Positions 31,376 to 40,180 of a stretch of DNA of 64,000 nt are shown here, piece by piece. Position 1 is the stretch's first letter. The number at the start of each line of letters is the position of its first letter. The DNA is from Tessaracoccus flavescens (lineage in GTDB: Bacteria > Actinomycetota > Actinomycetes > Propionibacteriales > Propionibacteriaceae): contig NZ_CP019607.1 of the NCBI RefSeq assembly GCF_001998865.1, positions 3,472,001-3,536,000 of the forward strand, given 5' to 3'. The notes under the pieces were generated by a model, which saw only the letters and a program-made list of their open reading frames with translations, searched no databases and was not told where the DNA came from. Made by a program: the position numbers and the translations under genes.

Positions 31376-32263
31376 TCAGAGCAGCGAGGCAGAAAGCGCC
31401 TCGATCTCCTCGGCCGTGAGTTGCAGCGTCATCGCCTGGGCCGAGTCGAGGATGGACTGGGGACGGGAGGCGCCCGGAATCGGGATCACGTGCTCGCCGA
31501 GCGCGAGCTCCCAGGCGAGGGTGACCTGCTGCGGGCTGACGTCGTGGGCCTTCGCGACCTCTGCGATGGCGGGGTACTGCTCGCCCAGCTTCTTCGCGTC
31601 ACCGCCCGTGCCACCAAGCGGCGACCAGGGAAGGAAGGCAGCCCCGACCTTCGCGCACAGCCGCAGCTCATCGATCGACGTGTGGTTGAACTTGGGCGAG
31701 AACTCGTTCTGCACCGCCGCGAGGCCGGACTCGCCGAGGACGTCGATGGCGATCCGGATCTCCTCCACGTTCGCGTTGGACACGCCGATCTCCGCGATGA
31801 GTCCTTCCTGCTTGAGGGCGGCGAGGTTCTCGATCACCTCGACGTAGAGCATGGCCCGGTCAGGGCGGTGCAGGTACAGCAGGTCGAGCTTGTCCACGCC
31901 GAGGTTCTTCAGGGAGGCCTCGACACGTCCACGCAGGTAGTCGCGGGAGCCGTCGCGGCCCCAGGTCTCTCCCTCCGCACGGGTTATCCCCGCCTTCGTC
32001 GCGACGACGATCCGGCTCCGGTCACCGGTCCAGGACCCCAGGGCCTCCGCGACGTAGAGTTCGTTGTGTCCCATCGAATCCCAGGAGGGCGCGTAGATGT
32101 CGGCGGTGTCGATCAGGGTGATGCCTGCGTCGAGCGCCGAGTGGACGGTCTGGATGCCCTGGTCACGCGGGGGAACAGTCCCGTTGCTCATCGAGATCGG
32201 CATCGCTCCGTAACCGATGGCGGAGACCGTGAACTGGCCCAGGCGTCGTTGTGGAATCGTCAT
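31376..32263 (-). CDS. Aldo/keto reductase
   Basis: 295 aa, full length. NADPH-dependent reduction of aldehydes or ketones in a TIM barrel. The catalytic set is present: Asp and Tyr in LIDTADIY, Lys in VVATKAG, His in LLYLHRPD. NADPH-binding residues near the end are in IPGASRPQSILDSAQAM. The substrate cannot be named. It is intact, unlike the related fragment at 4239-4980. The two TadE-like genes lie upstream on the same strand but 36 bp away. Confidence 0.9.
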   Translation of the reverse strand: MTIPQRRLGQFTVSAIGYGAMPISMSNGTVPPRDQGIQTVHSALDAGITLIDTADIYAPSWDSMGHNELYVAEALGSWTGDRSRIVVATKAGITRAEGETWGRDGSRDYLRGRVEASLKNLGVDKLDLLYLHRPDRAMLYVEVIENLAALKQEGLIAEIGVSNANVEEIRIAIDVLGESGLAAVQNEFSPKFNHTSIDELRLCAKVGAAFLPWSPLGGTGGDAKKLGEQYPAIAEVAKAHDVSPQQVTLAWELALGEHVIPIPGASRPQSILDSAQAMTLQLTAEEIEALSASLL

Positions 32264-32299
32264 GCGTCAACCGTAGTCGGGGCAGGAGGCCGAGTGGGG

Positions 32300-32722
32300 T
32301 CAGCGGCCGCGCAACGGGTCCACCGGCGAGGACCGCTCCGCCGTGACGCTCACGCTCCCGGGAATGAAGGGAAGCGAGATGTCGGCGAGCGAGACCCGGC
32401 AGCCGACCAGGACCGTGACGTTGCCCCTCTCCCCCAGCGGTCGCGACACGGCTGCGGCGTCGACCCGCAGCGAGGTCTCGAGACACGTGACGTTGTGCTC
32501 GGAGAGGTTCTGCCCTACGGCCGCGTTCGCGGCCTCGCGGGCGCCGGCAGTTGACCGCTCGAGCGACGCTGCACGCGCGCCTGCCGCGGCAGCTGAGCCG
32601 ACGTCCTGTTCGGCCAGCGCGTAGCGGGCCAGGCTGAGCAGCAGGGCGATGAACAGCACGAGGGCCGGCAGCACGACGGCCGCCTCGACCGAGACCGCCA
32701 GCCCCCGCTCATCGCGCCTCAT
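32300..32722 (-). CDS. TadE-like pilus assembly protein
   Basis: 140 aa. The N-terminus GLAVSVEAAVVLPALVLFI is the TadE signature: a short basic leader, a glutamate and one long hydrophobic helix. TadE-like pseudopilins belong to Flp/tight-adherence pilus systems. The remaining part is extracytoplasmic with two cysteines (VTCLET, VGCRVS). It starts in the stop codon of the upstream TadE-like gene (ATGA). The rest of a tad locus (ATPase, TadB/C) is not adjacent. Confidence 0.75.
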   Translation of the reverse strand: MRRDERGLAVSVEAAVVLPALVLFIALLLSLARYALAEQDVGSAAAAGARAASLERSTAGAREAANAAVGQNLSEHNVTCLETSLRVDAAAVSRPLGERGNVTVLVGCRVSLADISLPFIPGSVSVTAERSSPVDPLRGR

Positions 32723-33075
32723 GACCCGGTCAGCCGTTCCCGCGGCACCATCACGGTGCTCTCGACGCGTCGCGGCCACAGCACCGTCACGGCCCGGCCG
32801 GACACGACGGTGACCACCTCGGTCGAGGTCTGCGAGACGGTGACCTTCACGTCGGTCAGTGATCCGTTGTCGGCCACCGCCCCGGCGGCCGCCTCCGCAT
32901 CGGCCACCCTCGCCTCCACCGGTGCGCCGACGGCGGCCCCCTGTTGGGCGGCGGCGAGCACCGTCGCGTCCGCCCATCCGACGAGGGACCACTGGAGCAG
33001 AAGCAGAAACAGGCCGAGCGCGACGGGCAGCACGATGACCGTCTGCACCGATCCGCTGATCCCCCGCTGGTCCAT
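32719..33075 (-). CDS. TadE-like protein
   Basis: 118 aa. RGISGSVQTVIVLPVALGLF is a TadE-like N-terminal helix, though glutamine takes the place of the usual glutamate. The extracellular part is small and rich in Val and Ala. The ATG at 33075 is preferred over the longer frame to 33180 because the latter has no family-like N-terminus, and AAGGAT precedes 33075. Co-translated with the next TadE-like gene. Confidence 0.7.
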   Translation of the reverse strand: MDQRGISGSVQTVIVLPVALGLFLLLLQWSLVGWADATVLAAAQQGAAVGAPVEARVADAEAAAGAVADNGSLTDVKVTVSQTSTEVVTVVSGRAVTVLWPRRVESTVMVPRERLTGS

Positions 33076-33232
33076 CGGATCATCCTTGCAAGGACAAGGC
33101 CTCGACACGCCCGGAACGGGTGAAGCTGTGGACAACTGGCCGCAGGCCGACCCAGACTCCGCCGTCAGGTCAACGTGCAATAGGCTGGAGACGACGCGCG
33201 TCTGCGTTACGAAGTTTCACGAAAGGACACTC

Positions 33233-34453
33233 ATGGTTAAGAAGGTAGCCATCCTCACGGCCGGCGGCTTCGCCCCCTGCCTTTCCGCCGCGATCGGTGG
33301 GCTCATTGAGCGCTACACCGCTGTCGCCCCGGAAGTCGAGATCATTGCCTACCGCCACGGGTACCAGGGCCTGCTGAAGGGCGACTTCCTCGTCGTCGAC
33401 GACACCGTGCGCGCCAACGCCGCGCTCCTCGACACGTTCGGCGGCTCGCCCATCGGTAACTCGCGCGTCAAGCTGACCAACGCAAAGGACCTCGTCAAGC
33501 GCGGCCTGGTGGCCGAGGGCGACAACCCGCTCAAGGTCGCGGCCGACCGCCTCGTCGAGGACGGCGTCGACGTCCTGCACACCATCGGTGGCGACGACAC
33601 CAACACGACCGCCGCTGACCTGGCCGCCTACCTCGCCGAGCACGACTACGGGCTGACCGTCGTCGGCCTTCCCAAGACGATCGACAACGACGTGGTCCCG
33701 ATCCGTCAGTCGCTCGGCGCCTGGACCGCGGCCGAGCAGGGCGCGATCTTCGCCGAGAACATCGTGGCGGAGCACAACTCGGGTTCGCGCATGCTGATCG
33801 TGCACGAGGTCATGGGCCGCCACTGCGGATGGCTGACCGCCGCCACGGCGCAGAAGTACCGCGAGTGGGTCGAGGACCAGCAGTGGCTGCCGGAGATCGG
33901 CCTCTCGAAGGAAGCCTGGGACATCCACGGCGTCTACGTTCCCGAGGGCGTCATCGACATCGCGAAGGAGGCCGAGCGCCTCAACAAGATCATGGACGAG
34001 GTCGGCAACGTGACCATCTTCCTCTCGGAGGGCGCCGGTCTCGACGCCATCGTCGCCGAGATGGAGGCAAACGGTGAAGAGGTCCCCCGCGACCCCTTCG
34101 GCCACGTGCGTCTCGATCAGGTCAACCCGGGCGCCTGGTTCGGCTCGCAGTTCGCCGAAAAGCTCAAGGCCGAGAAGGTCATGATCCAGAAGTCCGGCTA
34201 CTTCTCCCGCTCGGCGGCGGCGAACGACGCCGACCTCGCGCTGATCAAGCAGTGCACCGACCTCGCTGTCGACTGTGCGCTGCGCGGTGAGCCGGGCGTG
34301 ATCGGCCAGGACGAGGAGAACGGTGACGTGCTCAGCGCGATCGCGTTCGACCGGATCAAGGGCGGCAAGCCCTTCGACATCAACCAGGACTGGTACAAGG
34401 AGATGCTCGAGGCGATCGGCCAGGAGTTCCCTGCCGCTGCTGAGGCCCACTGA
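33233..34453 (+). CDS. pfp: Pyrophosphate--fructose 6-phosphate 1-phosphotransferase
   Basis: 406 aa. Phosphorylates fructose 6-phosphate with PPi, a reversible glycolytic step and a hallmark of propionibacteria. GGDDTNT (near residue 122) has the Asp that blocks ATP use, and PKTIDND is the PPi-enzyme catalytic loop; the N-terminal AILTAGGFAPCLSA is the PPi-binding start. The ATG at 33233 follows GAAAGGA; TAGGCT about 50 bp upstream is a likely -10 box. Divergent from the TadE-like genes and closed by a strong terminator. Confidence 0.95.
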   Translation: MVKKVAILTAGGFAPCLSAAIGGLIERYTAVAPEVEIIAYRHGYQGLLKGDFLVVDDTVRANAALLDTFGGSPIGNSRVKLTNAKDLVKRGLVAEGDNPLKVAADRLVEDGVDVLHTIGGDDTNTTAADLAAYLAEHDYGLTVVGLPKTIDNDVVPIRQSLGAWTAAEQGAIFAENIVAEHNSGSRMLIVHEVMGRHCGWLTAATAQKYREWVEDQQWLPEIGLSKEAWDIHGVYVPEGVIDIAKEAERLNKIMDEVGNVTIFLSEGAGLDAIVAEMEANGEEVPRDPFGHVRLDQVNPGAWFGSQFAEKLKAEKVMIQKSGYFSRSAAANDADLALIKQCTDLAVDCALRGEPGVIGQDEENGDVLSAIAFDRIKGGKPFDINQDWYKEMLEAIGQEFPAAAEAH

Positions 34454-34466
34454 GCCAGCGCAAGAG

Positions 34467-34500
34467 ACGGCCGGCCGCTCCCCTCGGGGCGGCCGGCCGT
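34467..34500. terminator. Bidirectional terminator after pfp
   Basis: ACGGCCGGCCGC (34467-34478) pairs with GCGGCCGGCCGT (34489-34500), followed by TTG. Serves pfp and the convergent YihY gene. Confidence 0.85.
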
Positions 34501-34510
34501 TGCCGTGTGG

Positions 34511-35716
34511 TCACTTCCGCGAGAAGAGCTTACTCGCCGCGGCGACGATCAGGGCACCGATGCCGATGCCCGTTGCGGCTCCGACGCCGTAGCCGATGCC
34601 GAGGTTCACCTTCATCCCCCGTGCCGCGACCTTCTGGCTGACCTTCGTCTGCGAGTCGAGCTCGGGAAGCGTCTGGTCGGCCCCGCGCAGGTCGTCGAGC
34701 GACTTGGTGGCCGCCCAGCGTCTGCTCGCCGCCTCGGCCGCCGCGTCGTGGATCTTCTCGGGCGCCTCGCCCTGCGCGGGGAGGGCCCGCTCGGCCTCCT
34801 CCTGATCGGCCTTGTCCTGCTTCTTCTTTTCAAGGGCCGGGCGCCATTCGTCGGCCGACCCGACCCACGCGGCAGACATCAGGATGGTGGTGGCGATGAT
34901 GTTGAACAGCAGCATGATCACGATCACCGGTCCGAAGAACGAGGCGGACATGTTGCCCCCGAAGGCACCCATGATGCGGCCGGCGAATTGGACGAGGAGG
35001 GTCAGTACCACAGCACCAATGAGGGTGCCGACGAGCCAGGACTTGGGTCGTGCCGGCTGGTTGGGCAGGACCATGAACAGGAAGGCCATCAGGATCCAGC
35101 TGGCTACGAAGTTCAGGGCGATGGTCAAGACAGCGAAGAGGATGCCGATGCCAGGCACATGATCCCAGCCGAGCCATTCAACGACCGACCGCGAGAAGGT
35201 TCCTCCCACCGTCGCGACGCCGACGCTGAACACGACACAGATCAGGAGGCCGAGGAAGATCAGCAGGTTGAAGAGCAGCTCCAGGAAGAAGTTCTTCTTC
35301 TCGGCGGCGTCCTCGAACTCCTTCGACCACATCACGCGCACTGCGCGTTTGAGGTTGCCTGCCCAGTTGGAGCCGGAGTAGGCCGCGGTGAGCGCGGCAA
35401 CGACGCCGACGGAGGGCCATTGCTCGAAAGCCTGCGTGACCACACCTCCGATGGTCTTCGAAAGGTTGGGATCGCTGAACGCCGACTTGATCATGTCCTG
35501 GACGGTGTCCATCAGGTCGGGCCGGATGACCGTGAGGGTCAGCCCGAGAGCCGCGAAAGAGAACATCAGGATCGGCACCATCGACAGTACCGAGAAGTAG
35601 GTGATGCCCGCCGCGAACTGCGGCCCCAGCCGCGAGTTGTAGCGTTCGTTCGCCGCCAAGGCGTGAGCCACGGTCGGCTTGTTCATGACCCTGTCAATCC
35701 ACTGCTTCACCCCCAT
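34511..35716 (-). CDS. YihY/BrkB family inner-membrane protein
   Basis: 401 aa. The family signature RLGPQFAAGITYFSVLSMVPIL leads, followed by about six membrane helices (LFNLLIFLGLLICVV, FVASWILMAFLFMVL, IGAVVLTLLVQFAG, IVIMLLFNIIATTIL). The C-terminal 100 residues are unusual: a charged, alanine-rich cytoplasmic part (EEAERALPAQGEAPEK) and then a last hydrophobic stretch (GIGIGALIVAAASKLF). The family is widespread and without proven function. Confidence 0.88.
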   Translation of the reverse strand: MGVKQWIDRVMNKPTVAHALAANERYNSRLGPQFAAGITYFSVLSMVPILMFSFAALGLTLTVIRPDLMDTVQDMIKSAFSDPNLSKTIGGVVTQAFEQWPSVGVVAALTAAYSGSNWAGNLKRAVRVMWSKEFEDAAEKKNFFLELLFNLLIFLGLLICVVFSVGVATVGGTFSRSVVEWLGWDHVPGIGILFAVLTIALNFVASWILMAFLFMVLPNQPARPKSWLVGTLIGAVVLTLLVQFAGRIMGAFGGNMSASFFGPVIVIMLLFNIIATTILMSAAWVGSADEWRPALEKKKQDKADQEEAERALPAQGEAPEKIHDAAAEAASRRWAATKSLDDLRGADQTLPELDSQTKVSQKVAARGMKVNLGIGYGVGAATGIGIGALIVAAASKLFSRK

Positions 35717-35745
35717 GACCCTACCGGGTCATGGCGATCAGGGGA

Positions 35746-36294
35746 TCAGACGGCGCGGGCGCGGCGGCGGGCGGCCAGCTCGTCACCGGGGTGGGCCTCT
35801 GCGGCCTCCTCGGCGGTGCGTTCGCCCGGAAGGGTGGAGAGGGTGCCCTCGAGCTCACGCCAGACGCTGCTGACCGAGATCATGAACATGCCCTGACCGC
35901 CGCGGGTGAGGTCGAAGAGTTCGTTGGCCGAGGTGACCTCGTAGACGCTGAAGCCGTCGCTGACGAGCGTCAGTTCGGTGAGATCGTCGATCCCACGCTC
36001 GCGCAGATGCTCGATCGCGACCCGGATCTGCTGCAGCGAGATGCCGACGTCGAGGAAGCGCTTCACCACGCGCAGCAGGAGGATGTCTCGGAACGAGTAG
36101 AGCCGCTGCGTGCCCGAGCCCTCCGCATTGCGGATCGACGGCACGACGAGCCCGGTGCGGGCCCAGTAGTCCAGCTGGCGGTAGGTGATGCCTGCGACGC
36201 GGTGGGCGATCGGACCCCGGTAGCCGGTGTCACTGGGCACGGGCGCGAAGTCACCGTCGAAGAGCACTTCCTGCAGCGCTGGTGTCTTGGACAC
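35746..36294 (-). CDS. MerR-family regulator (Rv1830-like)
   Basis: 182 aa. The MerR HTH reads AGITYRQLDYWARTGLVVPS, then SFRDILLLRVVKRFLDVGISLQQIRVAIEHL. The order FHA protein, MerR, bifunctional nuclease, MerR is the same as Rv1827-Rv1830 in Mycobacterium tuberculosis, where this position holds Rv1830. The C-terminal part with LTRGGQGMFMISV is typical of this actinobacterial group. The ligand is unknown. Confidence 0.85.
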   Translation of the reverse strand: MSKTPALQEVLFDGDFAPVPSDTGYRGPIAHRVAGITYRQLDYWARTGLVVPSIRNAEGSGTQRLYSFRDILLLRVVKRFLDVGISLQQIRVAIEHLRERGIDDLTELTLVSDGFSVYEVTSANELFDLTRGGQGMFMISVSSVWRELEGTLSTLPGERTAEEAAEAHPGDELAARRRARAV

Positions 36295-36462
36295 GTTGCC
36301 TCACTTCGTCCACGTCGCCGACAGGTCGCCGGCACCCCCTGAAACTAACCGGCCCCGAGCGTCGAGGTCAACGACACGCCCAAGCCGACCCCGAATCCGT
36401 TGGCCGCATTTCCGCCTGGCGCGGCGTCACGTCCACGCACCATCCCCGCCAAAGCCCGTTGA

Positions 36463-36933
36463 CTAGGGGTTATCACTGTCGAAGTCGTCAGCATTGACGC
36501 TGTCGAGGAACGCTCGGAAAGCCTCAACCTCGTCGGTGGAGGCCGCCTCAACCTCAACCCCGACTTGATCCATGAGCTCCCGTGGGCACTGGATCGGCCA
36601 GTCGAGGCGCAGCGCCAGCGCGACGCAGTCGCTGGGTCGCGCGTCGATGGCGTGTCCACCGGCATGCAGTTCGGCCGAGTACACGCCGTCCTCCATGTCG
36701 ACGATGATGACGGTTCCCATGTCCGGCTCGAGCAGCGTCATGACCGCGGCGAGCAGGTCGTGGGTGAGGGGACGCTCCGGCACCTCGTCCTCCAGGGCGG
36801 AGGCGATGGCGGCAGCCTCCTGGTTGCCGATCCAGATGGGGAGGCATCGTGTCCCGTCCTCCTCGCGCAGGAGCAGCACGGGTGGATCCTCCGGGGTCAG
36901 CAGCCGGATGCCGACGACTTCAAGGCCGATCAT
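36463..36933 (-). CDS. Bifunctional nuclease family protein (DUF151)
   Basis: 156 aa. VVLLREEDGTRCLPIWIG-type sequence (here PVLLLREEDGTRCLPIWIG), ASALE, RPLTHDLL and the motif ARPSDCVALALR define the BFN/DUF151 family. A plant member has DNase and RNase activity; the bacterial role is not settled. Placed between two MerR genes as in mycobacteria. A 168-bp gap separates it from the downstream MerR gene and shows no clear element. Confidence 0.9.
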   Translation of the reverse strand: MIGLEVVGIRLLTPEDPPVLLLREEDGTRCLPIWIGNQEAAAIASALEDEVPERPLTHDLLAAVMTLLEPDMGTVIIVDMEDGVYSAELHAGGHAIDARPSDCVALALRLDWPIQCPRELMDQVGVEVEAASTDEVEAFRAFLDSVNADDFDSDNP

Positions 36934-36978
36934 GTCTCAACCGTACAACCCCGGTCCAGGGTGGCGTCGGCTCAGGAA

Positions 36979-37650
36979 TCAGCTGATGTGCCCGTGCAGC
37001 AGGGCCGCGTGGGCCTGCATGACGACCTTGTACAGGTCGTAGACCACCTCGGGCGGCGGCCCAGAGCGGCGCCGGTACTGGTCGAAGGCCTGCTCGACGA
37101 GAGCGGCCTCCATGGTCGCCGCCTGCTGCAGCACGCGCATCTGACGCAGATCAACCCCGTAGCCGACGAGCTTCTTGGCTGAGACGGCCAGCGCGACGGC
37201 CTCCCGGCCGTAGAGCTGCGACCCGCGCCGAGGCTGGATCACCCGGAGACGTTCGAGCTGGATCAGCGCCGCCTCACCCAGGCCGGACTCCTGGAGCACC
37301 TGCCGTCGGGTCATCAGGCCGGGGCCGCTGGTGCGCGGAGCCTGTTTCGGTTCGGGAGCCGGCTCCTCCTCGGGCGCGGTCAGGCTCGCAGGCTGCTCTC
37401 CCCTGTCGAGCGCCTCCAGTTCCTCACGGATGACCTTCAGCGGAAGGTAACGGTCGCGCTGCGCCCGCAGCACGTAAAGAAGGCGGTCCACGTCTTCCTG
37501 ATTGAAACGGCGGTATCCGGAGGGTTGCTGGCGGTCGGGCGCGATCAGCCCTTCTGCTTCCAGATACCTCAGCTTCGACACCGAGATGTCCGGAAACTCC
37601 GGGCGGATCATCTCCAGTACGCGGCCGATCGTGCGAGCCGCTGGGGGCAT
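36979..37650 (-). CDS. ftsR: MerR-family regulator, FtsR-like
   Basis: 223 aa. VSKLRYLEAEGLIAPDRQPSGYRRF-type HTH at residues 24-50, then LLYVLRAQRDRYLPLKVIREEL. It corresponds to Rv1828 and to Corynebacterium FtsR, which activates ftsZ. The C-terminal domain (VLQESGLGEAALIQLERLRVI) is the winged-helix-like dimer part of that family. Its start codon overlaps the FHA gene stop by one base. Confidence 0.85.
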   Translation of the reverse strand: MPPAARTIGRVLEMIRPEFPDISVSKLRYLEAEGLIAPDRQQPSGYRRFNQEDVDRLLYVLRAQRDRYLPLKVIREELEALDRGEQPASLTAPEEEPAPEPKQAPRTSGPGLMTRRQVLQESGLGEAALIQLERLRVIQPRRGSQLYGREAVALAVSAKKLVGYGVDLRQMRVLQQAATMEAALVEQAFDQYRRRSGPPPEVVYDLYKVVMQAHAALLHGHIS

Positions 37651-38138
37651 CAGTTGCTTCCGGGCTCGCTCAGCGAGATCGTTGCGCGGTACTTGCCGAT
37701 CTGGATCTCGTCACCCTCACGCAGCACGGTACGGCCGTCGAGCAGGGTGCGGTTGACATAGGTGCCGTTGAGGCTGCCCAGGTCCTCCAGGTAGAGCTTG
37801 CCGCCGCTGCGGACGAACTTCGCGTGGTGCCTGGAGACGGTGATGTCGTCCAGGAAGATGTCCGACTCCGGGTGGCGGCCGACGTTGGTGATGTCGGAGT
37901 CGATCAGGAAGCGGTTGGTGTCGCCGGGGCCGCGATTGACGATCAGGAGCGCGTTGCCGGGGGCGAGCTCCTTGACGGCTGCGAGCTCCTGGTCGGTGAG
38001 CTCGTGCTCGTCGCGCTCATCGCTGGTGACGGCGATCATCGTGGTGGTGTCGCCGGTGTGCTCCGTCAGCGAGGCACCACACACACTGCAGAAGCGCGCC
38101 TCGGCCGGGCTCTCGGATCCACATTTGGGGCACTTCAT
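37650..38138 (-). CDS. garA: FHA-domain signalling protein, GarA/OdhI-like, with zinc ribbon
   Basis: 162 aa. The N-terminus is a zinc ribbon (CPKCGSESPAEARFCSVCG) and a TTT phosphorylation-type site (GDTTTMI), then a FHA domain with ITNVGRHPESDIFLDDITVSRHHAKF and LGSLNGTYVN. GarA/OdhI proteins, when unphosphorylated, bind and inhibit 2-oxoglutarate dehydrogenase and tune glutamate metabolism under serine/threonine kinase control. The ATG at 38138 is chosen over 38162 because it begins at the ribbon. gcvH, which neighbours garA in mycobacteria, is absent here. Confidence 0.88.
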   Translation of the reverse strand: MKCPKCGSESPAEARFCSVCGASLTEHTGDTTTMIAVTSDERDEHELTDQELAAVKELAPGNALLIVNRGPGDTNRFLIDSDITNVGRHPESDIFLDDITVSRHHAKFVRSGGKLYLEDLGSLNGTYVNRTLLDGRTVLREGDEIQIGKYRATISLSEPGSN

Positions 38139-38235
38139 AGTCAGACACTTCCTGGTCGGCATCGGCTGGGAAATCGCGATGTTCCGCGTGCGTACAACGC
38201 TACCTGAGAAAACCTATCACCCGCCATCAACCGGG

Positions 38236-39075
38236 TCAGCGCGGGCGGGCGAACTGGTTGGGTTGAGGCTCGACGGTCGAGTCGATGCGCAGGTCCTGAA
38301 CCTGCTGGATCGTGACGCTGCCCGCCACCCGGTCGCCCTCGACCTCACTGACGAGGCCTCCCCGGAAGCGGGCCCCCGCCTCAAGCGTCGCGGGATCGCC
38401 GATGGCCTCGATGCTCAGCGGGCGCTCGAGCACGGTTCCGTCGGCGACGATGCGGCCCTGCTCGTCCGTGGTGAAGTGGGAGCGCATCACCAGCCGCACG
38501 GAGTCGTTGAGCTCGATCACCTCCGCCCCGGCGTCGCGCAGCTCCTCGACGGCGTCGAGCAGGAGCTCGGCTGTGACCCTTGACTCAGGATCGGAGATCT
38601 CGATCCGCACGCCCGGGCCGGTGGCAGGCACGGTCCCGGCGATGATCTGCGCCTGGACGAGGCGTCGGTTCGCCTCCTCGCGGGCGGCCTGGTCGCGGTC
38701 GGCTCCGCTCATCAACTCGGTGCGCGCCTGTTCGAGGTCGTTGACCTCGTCCTCGAGGCGCCTGGTCTCGGCGGACACGTTGTCGAGCAGTTGGATCAGG
38801 TCGGCCTGGCGCACGTTCGAGAACTCGGGCTGGTTCGCCTGCGCCCGAAGCGTCATGACGACGATGAGGGCGGTCAGGAACAACGCGATGCCCACCACGA
38901 ACTGGCCGCGGCTCGGCCGGAAGAACTCGCGCAGCAGCCCGCCCTGGCGTGCCGGACCTTCGGGTGCGGTCTCGGCGGCCCTGCGCGGCGAGGCTACCTC
39001 CGGCGCGACCGGGGTCTCGTCGACGGGCTGTGGCGTCTCCTCGACGAACTTCTCGTGTGCCTGCGGCTCAGGCAT
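38236..39075 (-). CDS. DUF881 family membrane protein (Rv1825-like)
   Basis: 279 aa. Acidic/proline cytoplasmic part, one membrane helix (FVVGIALFLTALIVVMTL), a coiled-coil (VSAETRRLEDEVNDLEQARTE) and the DUF881 domain with GPGVRIEISD and LRDAGAEVIELNDSVRL. In actinobacteria DUF881 proteins come in pairs around a small basic membrane protein, as here. Role probably in envelope or division assembly. Overlaps the small basic protein gene by 8 bp. Confidence 0.85.
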   Translation of the reverse strand: MPEPQAHEKFVEETPQPVDETPVAPEVASPRRAAETAPEGPARQGGLLREFFRPSRGQFVVGIALFLTALIVVMTLRAQANQPEFSNVRQADLIQLLDNVSAETRRLEDEVNDLEQARTELMSGADRDQAAREEANRRLVQAQIIAGTVPATGPGVRIEISDPESRVTAELLLDAVEELRDAGAEVIELNDSVRLVMRSHFTTDEQGRIVADGTVLERPLSIEAIGDPATLEAGARFRGGLVSEVEGDRVAGSVTIQQVQDLRIDSTVEPQPNQFARPR

Positions 39076-39400
39076 GCAGCAGGGCCCTTCGGATCGCGGC
39101 CGCGTTGGTGAAGATGCGGATACCGAGCACGACGACCACGCCCGTCGAGAGCTGGGAGCCGACGCCGATCTGGTCTCCGACGAAGACGATCAGGCCCGCG
39201 ATGATCACGTTGGAGAGGAAGGAGACGAGGAACACGCGGTCGGAGAAGACACCGTCCAGATAGGAGCGGGTCGCCCCGAGGATGGCGTCGAAGGCGGCGA
39301 CGATGGCGATCGGCAGGTAGGGGGCGAGCACTGGCGGCAGCGTCGGCTGCAGCACCACCCCGACGACGATGCCGAGGATGAGTCCGAGTACGGCGAACAC
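39068..39400 (-). CDS. sbp: Small basic family membrane protein (DUF1290)
   Basis: 110 aa with three or four membrane helices (MFAVLGLILGIVVGVVL, YLPIAIVAAFDAILGA, NVIIAGLIVFVGDQIG). GATRSYLDGVFSDRVFLVSF is the family core. Known as Sbp in Bacillus; in actinobacteria found between two DUF881 genes. Function unknown. Confidence 0.9.
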   Translation of the reverse strand: MFAVLGLILGIVVGVVLQPTLPPVLAPYLPIAIVAAFDAILGATRSYLDGVFSDRVFLVSFLSNVIIAGLIVFVGDQIGVGSQLSTGVVVVLGIRIFTNAAAIRRALLHA

Positions 39401-39409
39401 AGCTTCCTC

Positions 39410-40180
39410 CTATCCCTGCTCGGCGTGGCGCAGGTTCATGCCCGGATCTGCCGGGACGCTCAGATCGTTCTCGGCCTGCGTGATGTTCATGCTCACACCG
39501 TAGTTCTGGGTGAGAAAGTGCCACCACGCGGCACCCGAGGTTTCGTTGAATCGTGCCTGAAGGCTGCCGGGGTCGCCAATCACCTCCAGCCGGTAGGGCG
39601 GCGAGAGCGAGACATAGTCGACGGTGATCGCGGCACCGGCGGAGCGGATGGGGGTCAGCGTCGTGAGTCGGCGCCCGTTGATGCTGATCGCCTCTGCCCC
39701 CGCGACGAAGAGCCCGTTGACCAGGCGGGTGACGTCCCCCGCAAGCACGAGTCCTGCCGTCCCGTCCGCATCCTCGGCGTCATCGACGACGACGACGATG
39801 CCAGGTCCGGACACGGCCACCGCGCCGGTCGACTCCTCGAGCAGGGCGAGCTGCTCGCGTTGGGCCGGATCCCCGAGGCCCTCCTGGCCGAGCCGTCGCA
39901 CCTCGGCGTCGAGCTCTGCCGCCTGATCCGACAGCGCCGTCTGTCTCTCCCGCGCCGCCGCGATCCGGTCGAGCAGGTCCTGGCGCTGTTCGGCGGCCGT
40001 GCCTGCGCCGCGGGTCGTCTGCAACACCGCGAGGGTGAGCAGGACCGTGAGCAGGAGGACCGTGACGAGCAGCACCGGCCCGCCACGGCGTCGGTGCCGC
40101 GTGGTGAGGTACTCGGGTTCGAGCGCGCCCTCCTGAAGATCGGTGAGCAGGCTCATGCTGGCATCAGGTCGGGTCGCCAC
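39410..40180 (-). CDS. DUF881 family membrane protein (Rv1823-like)
   Basis: 256 aa. One membrane helix (GPVLLVTVLLLTVLLTLAVL), a coiled-coil segment (RQDLLDRIAAARERQ) and the DUF881 domain with SGPGIVVVVDDAE, AISINGRRL and YVSLSPPYRLEVIGD. Second of the DUF881 pair. Its start overlaps the end of the CDP-alcohol transferase gene by 17 bp, so they are co-translated. Confidence 0.87.
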   Translation of the reverse strand: MATRPDASMSLLTDLQEGALEPEYLTTRHRRRGGPVLLVTVLLLTVLLTLAVLQTTRGAGTAAEQRQDLLDRIAAARERQTALSDQAAELDAEVRRLGQEGLGDPAQREQLALLEESTGAVAVSGPGIVVVVDDAEDADGTAGLVLAGDVTRLVNGLFVAGAEAISINGRRLTTLTPIRSAGAAITVDYVSLSPPYRLEVIGDPGSLQARFNETSGAAWWHFLTQNYGVSMNITQAENDLSVPADPGMNLRHAEQG

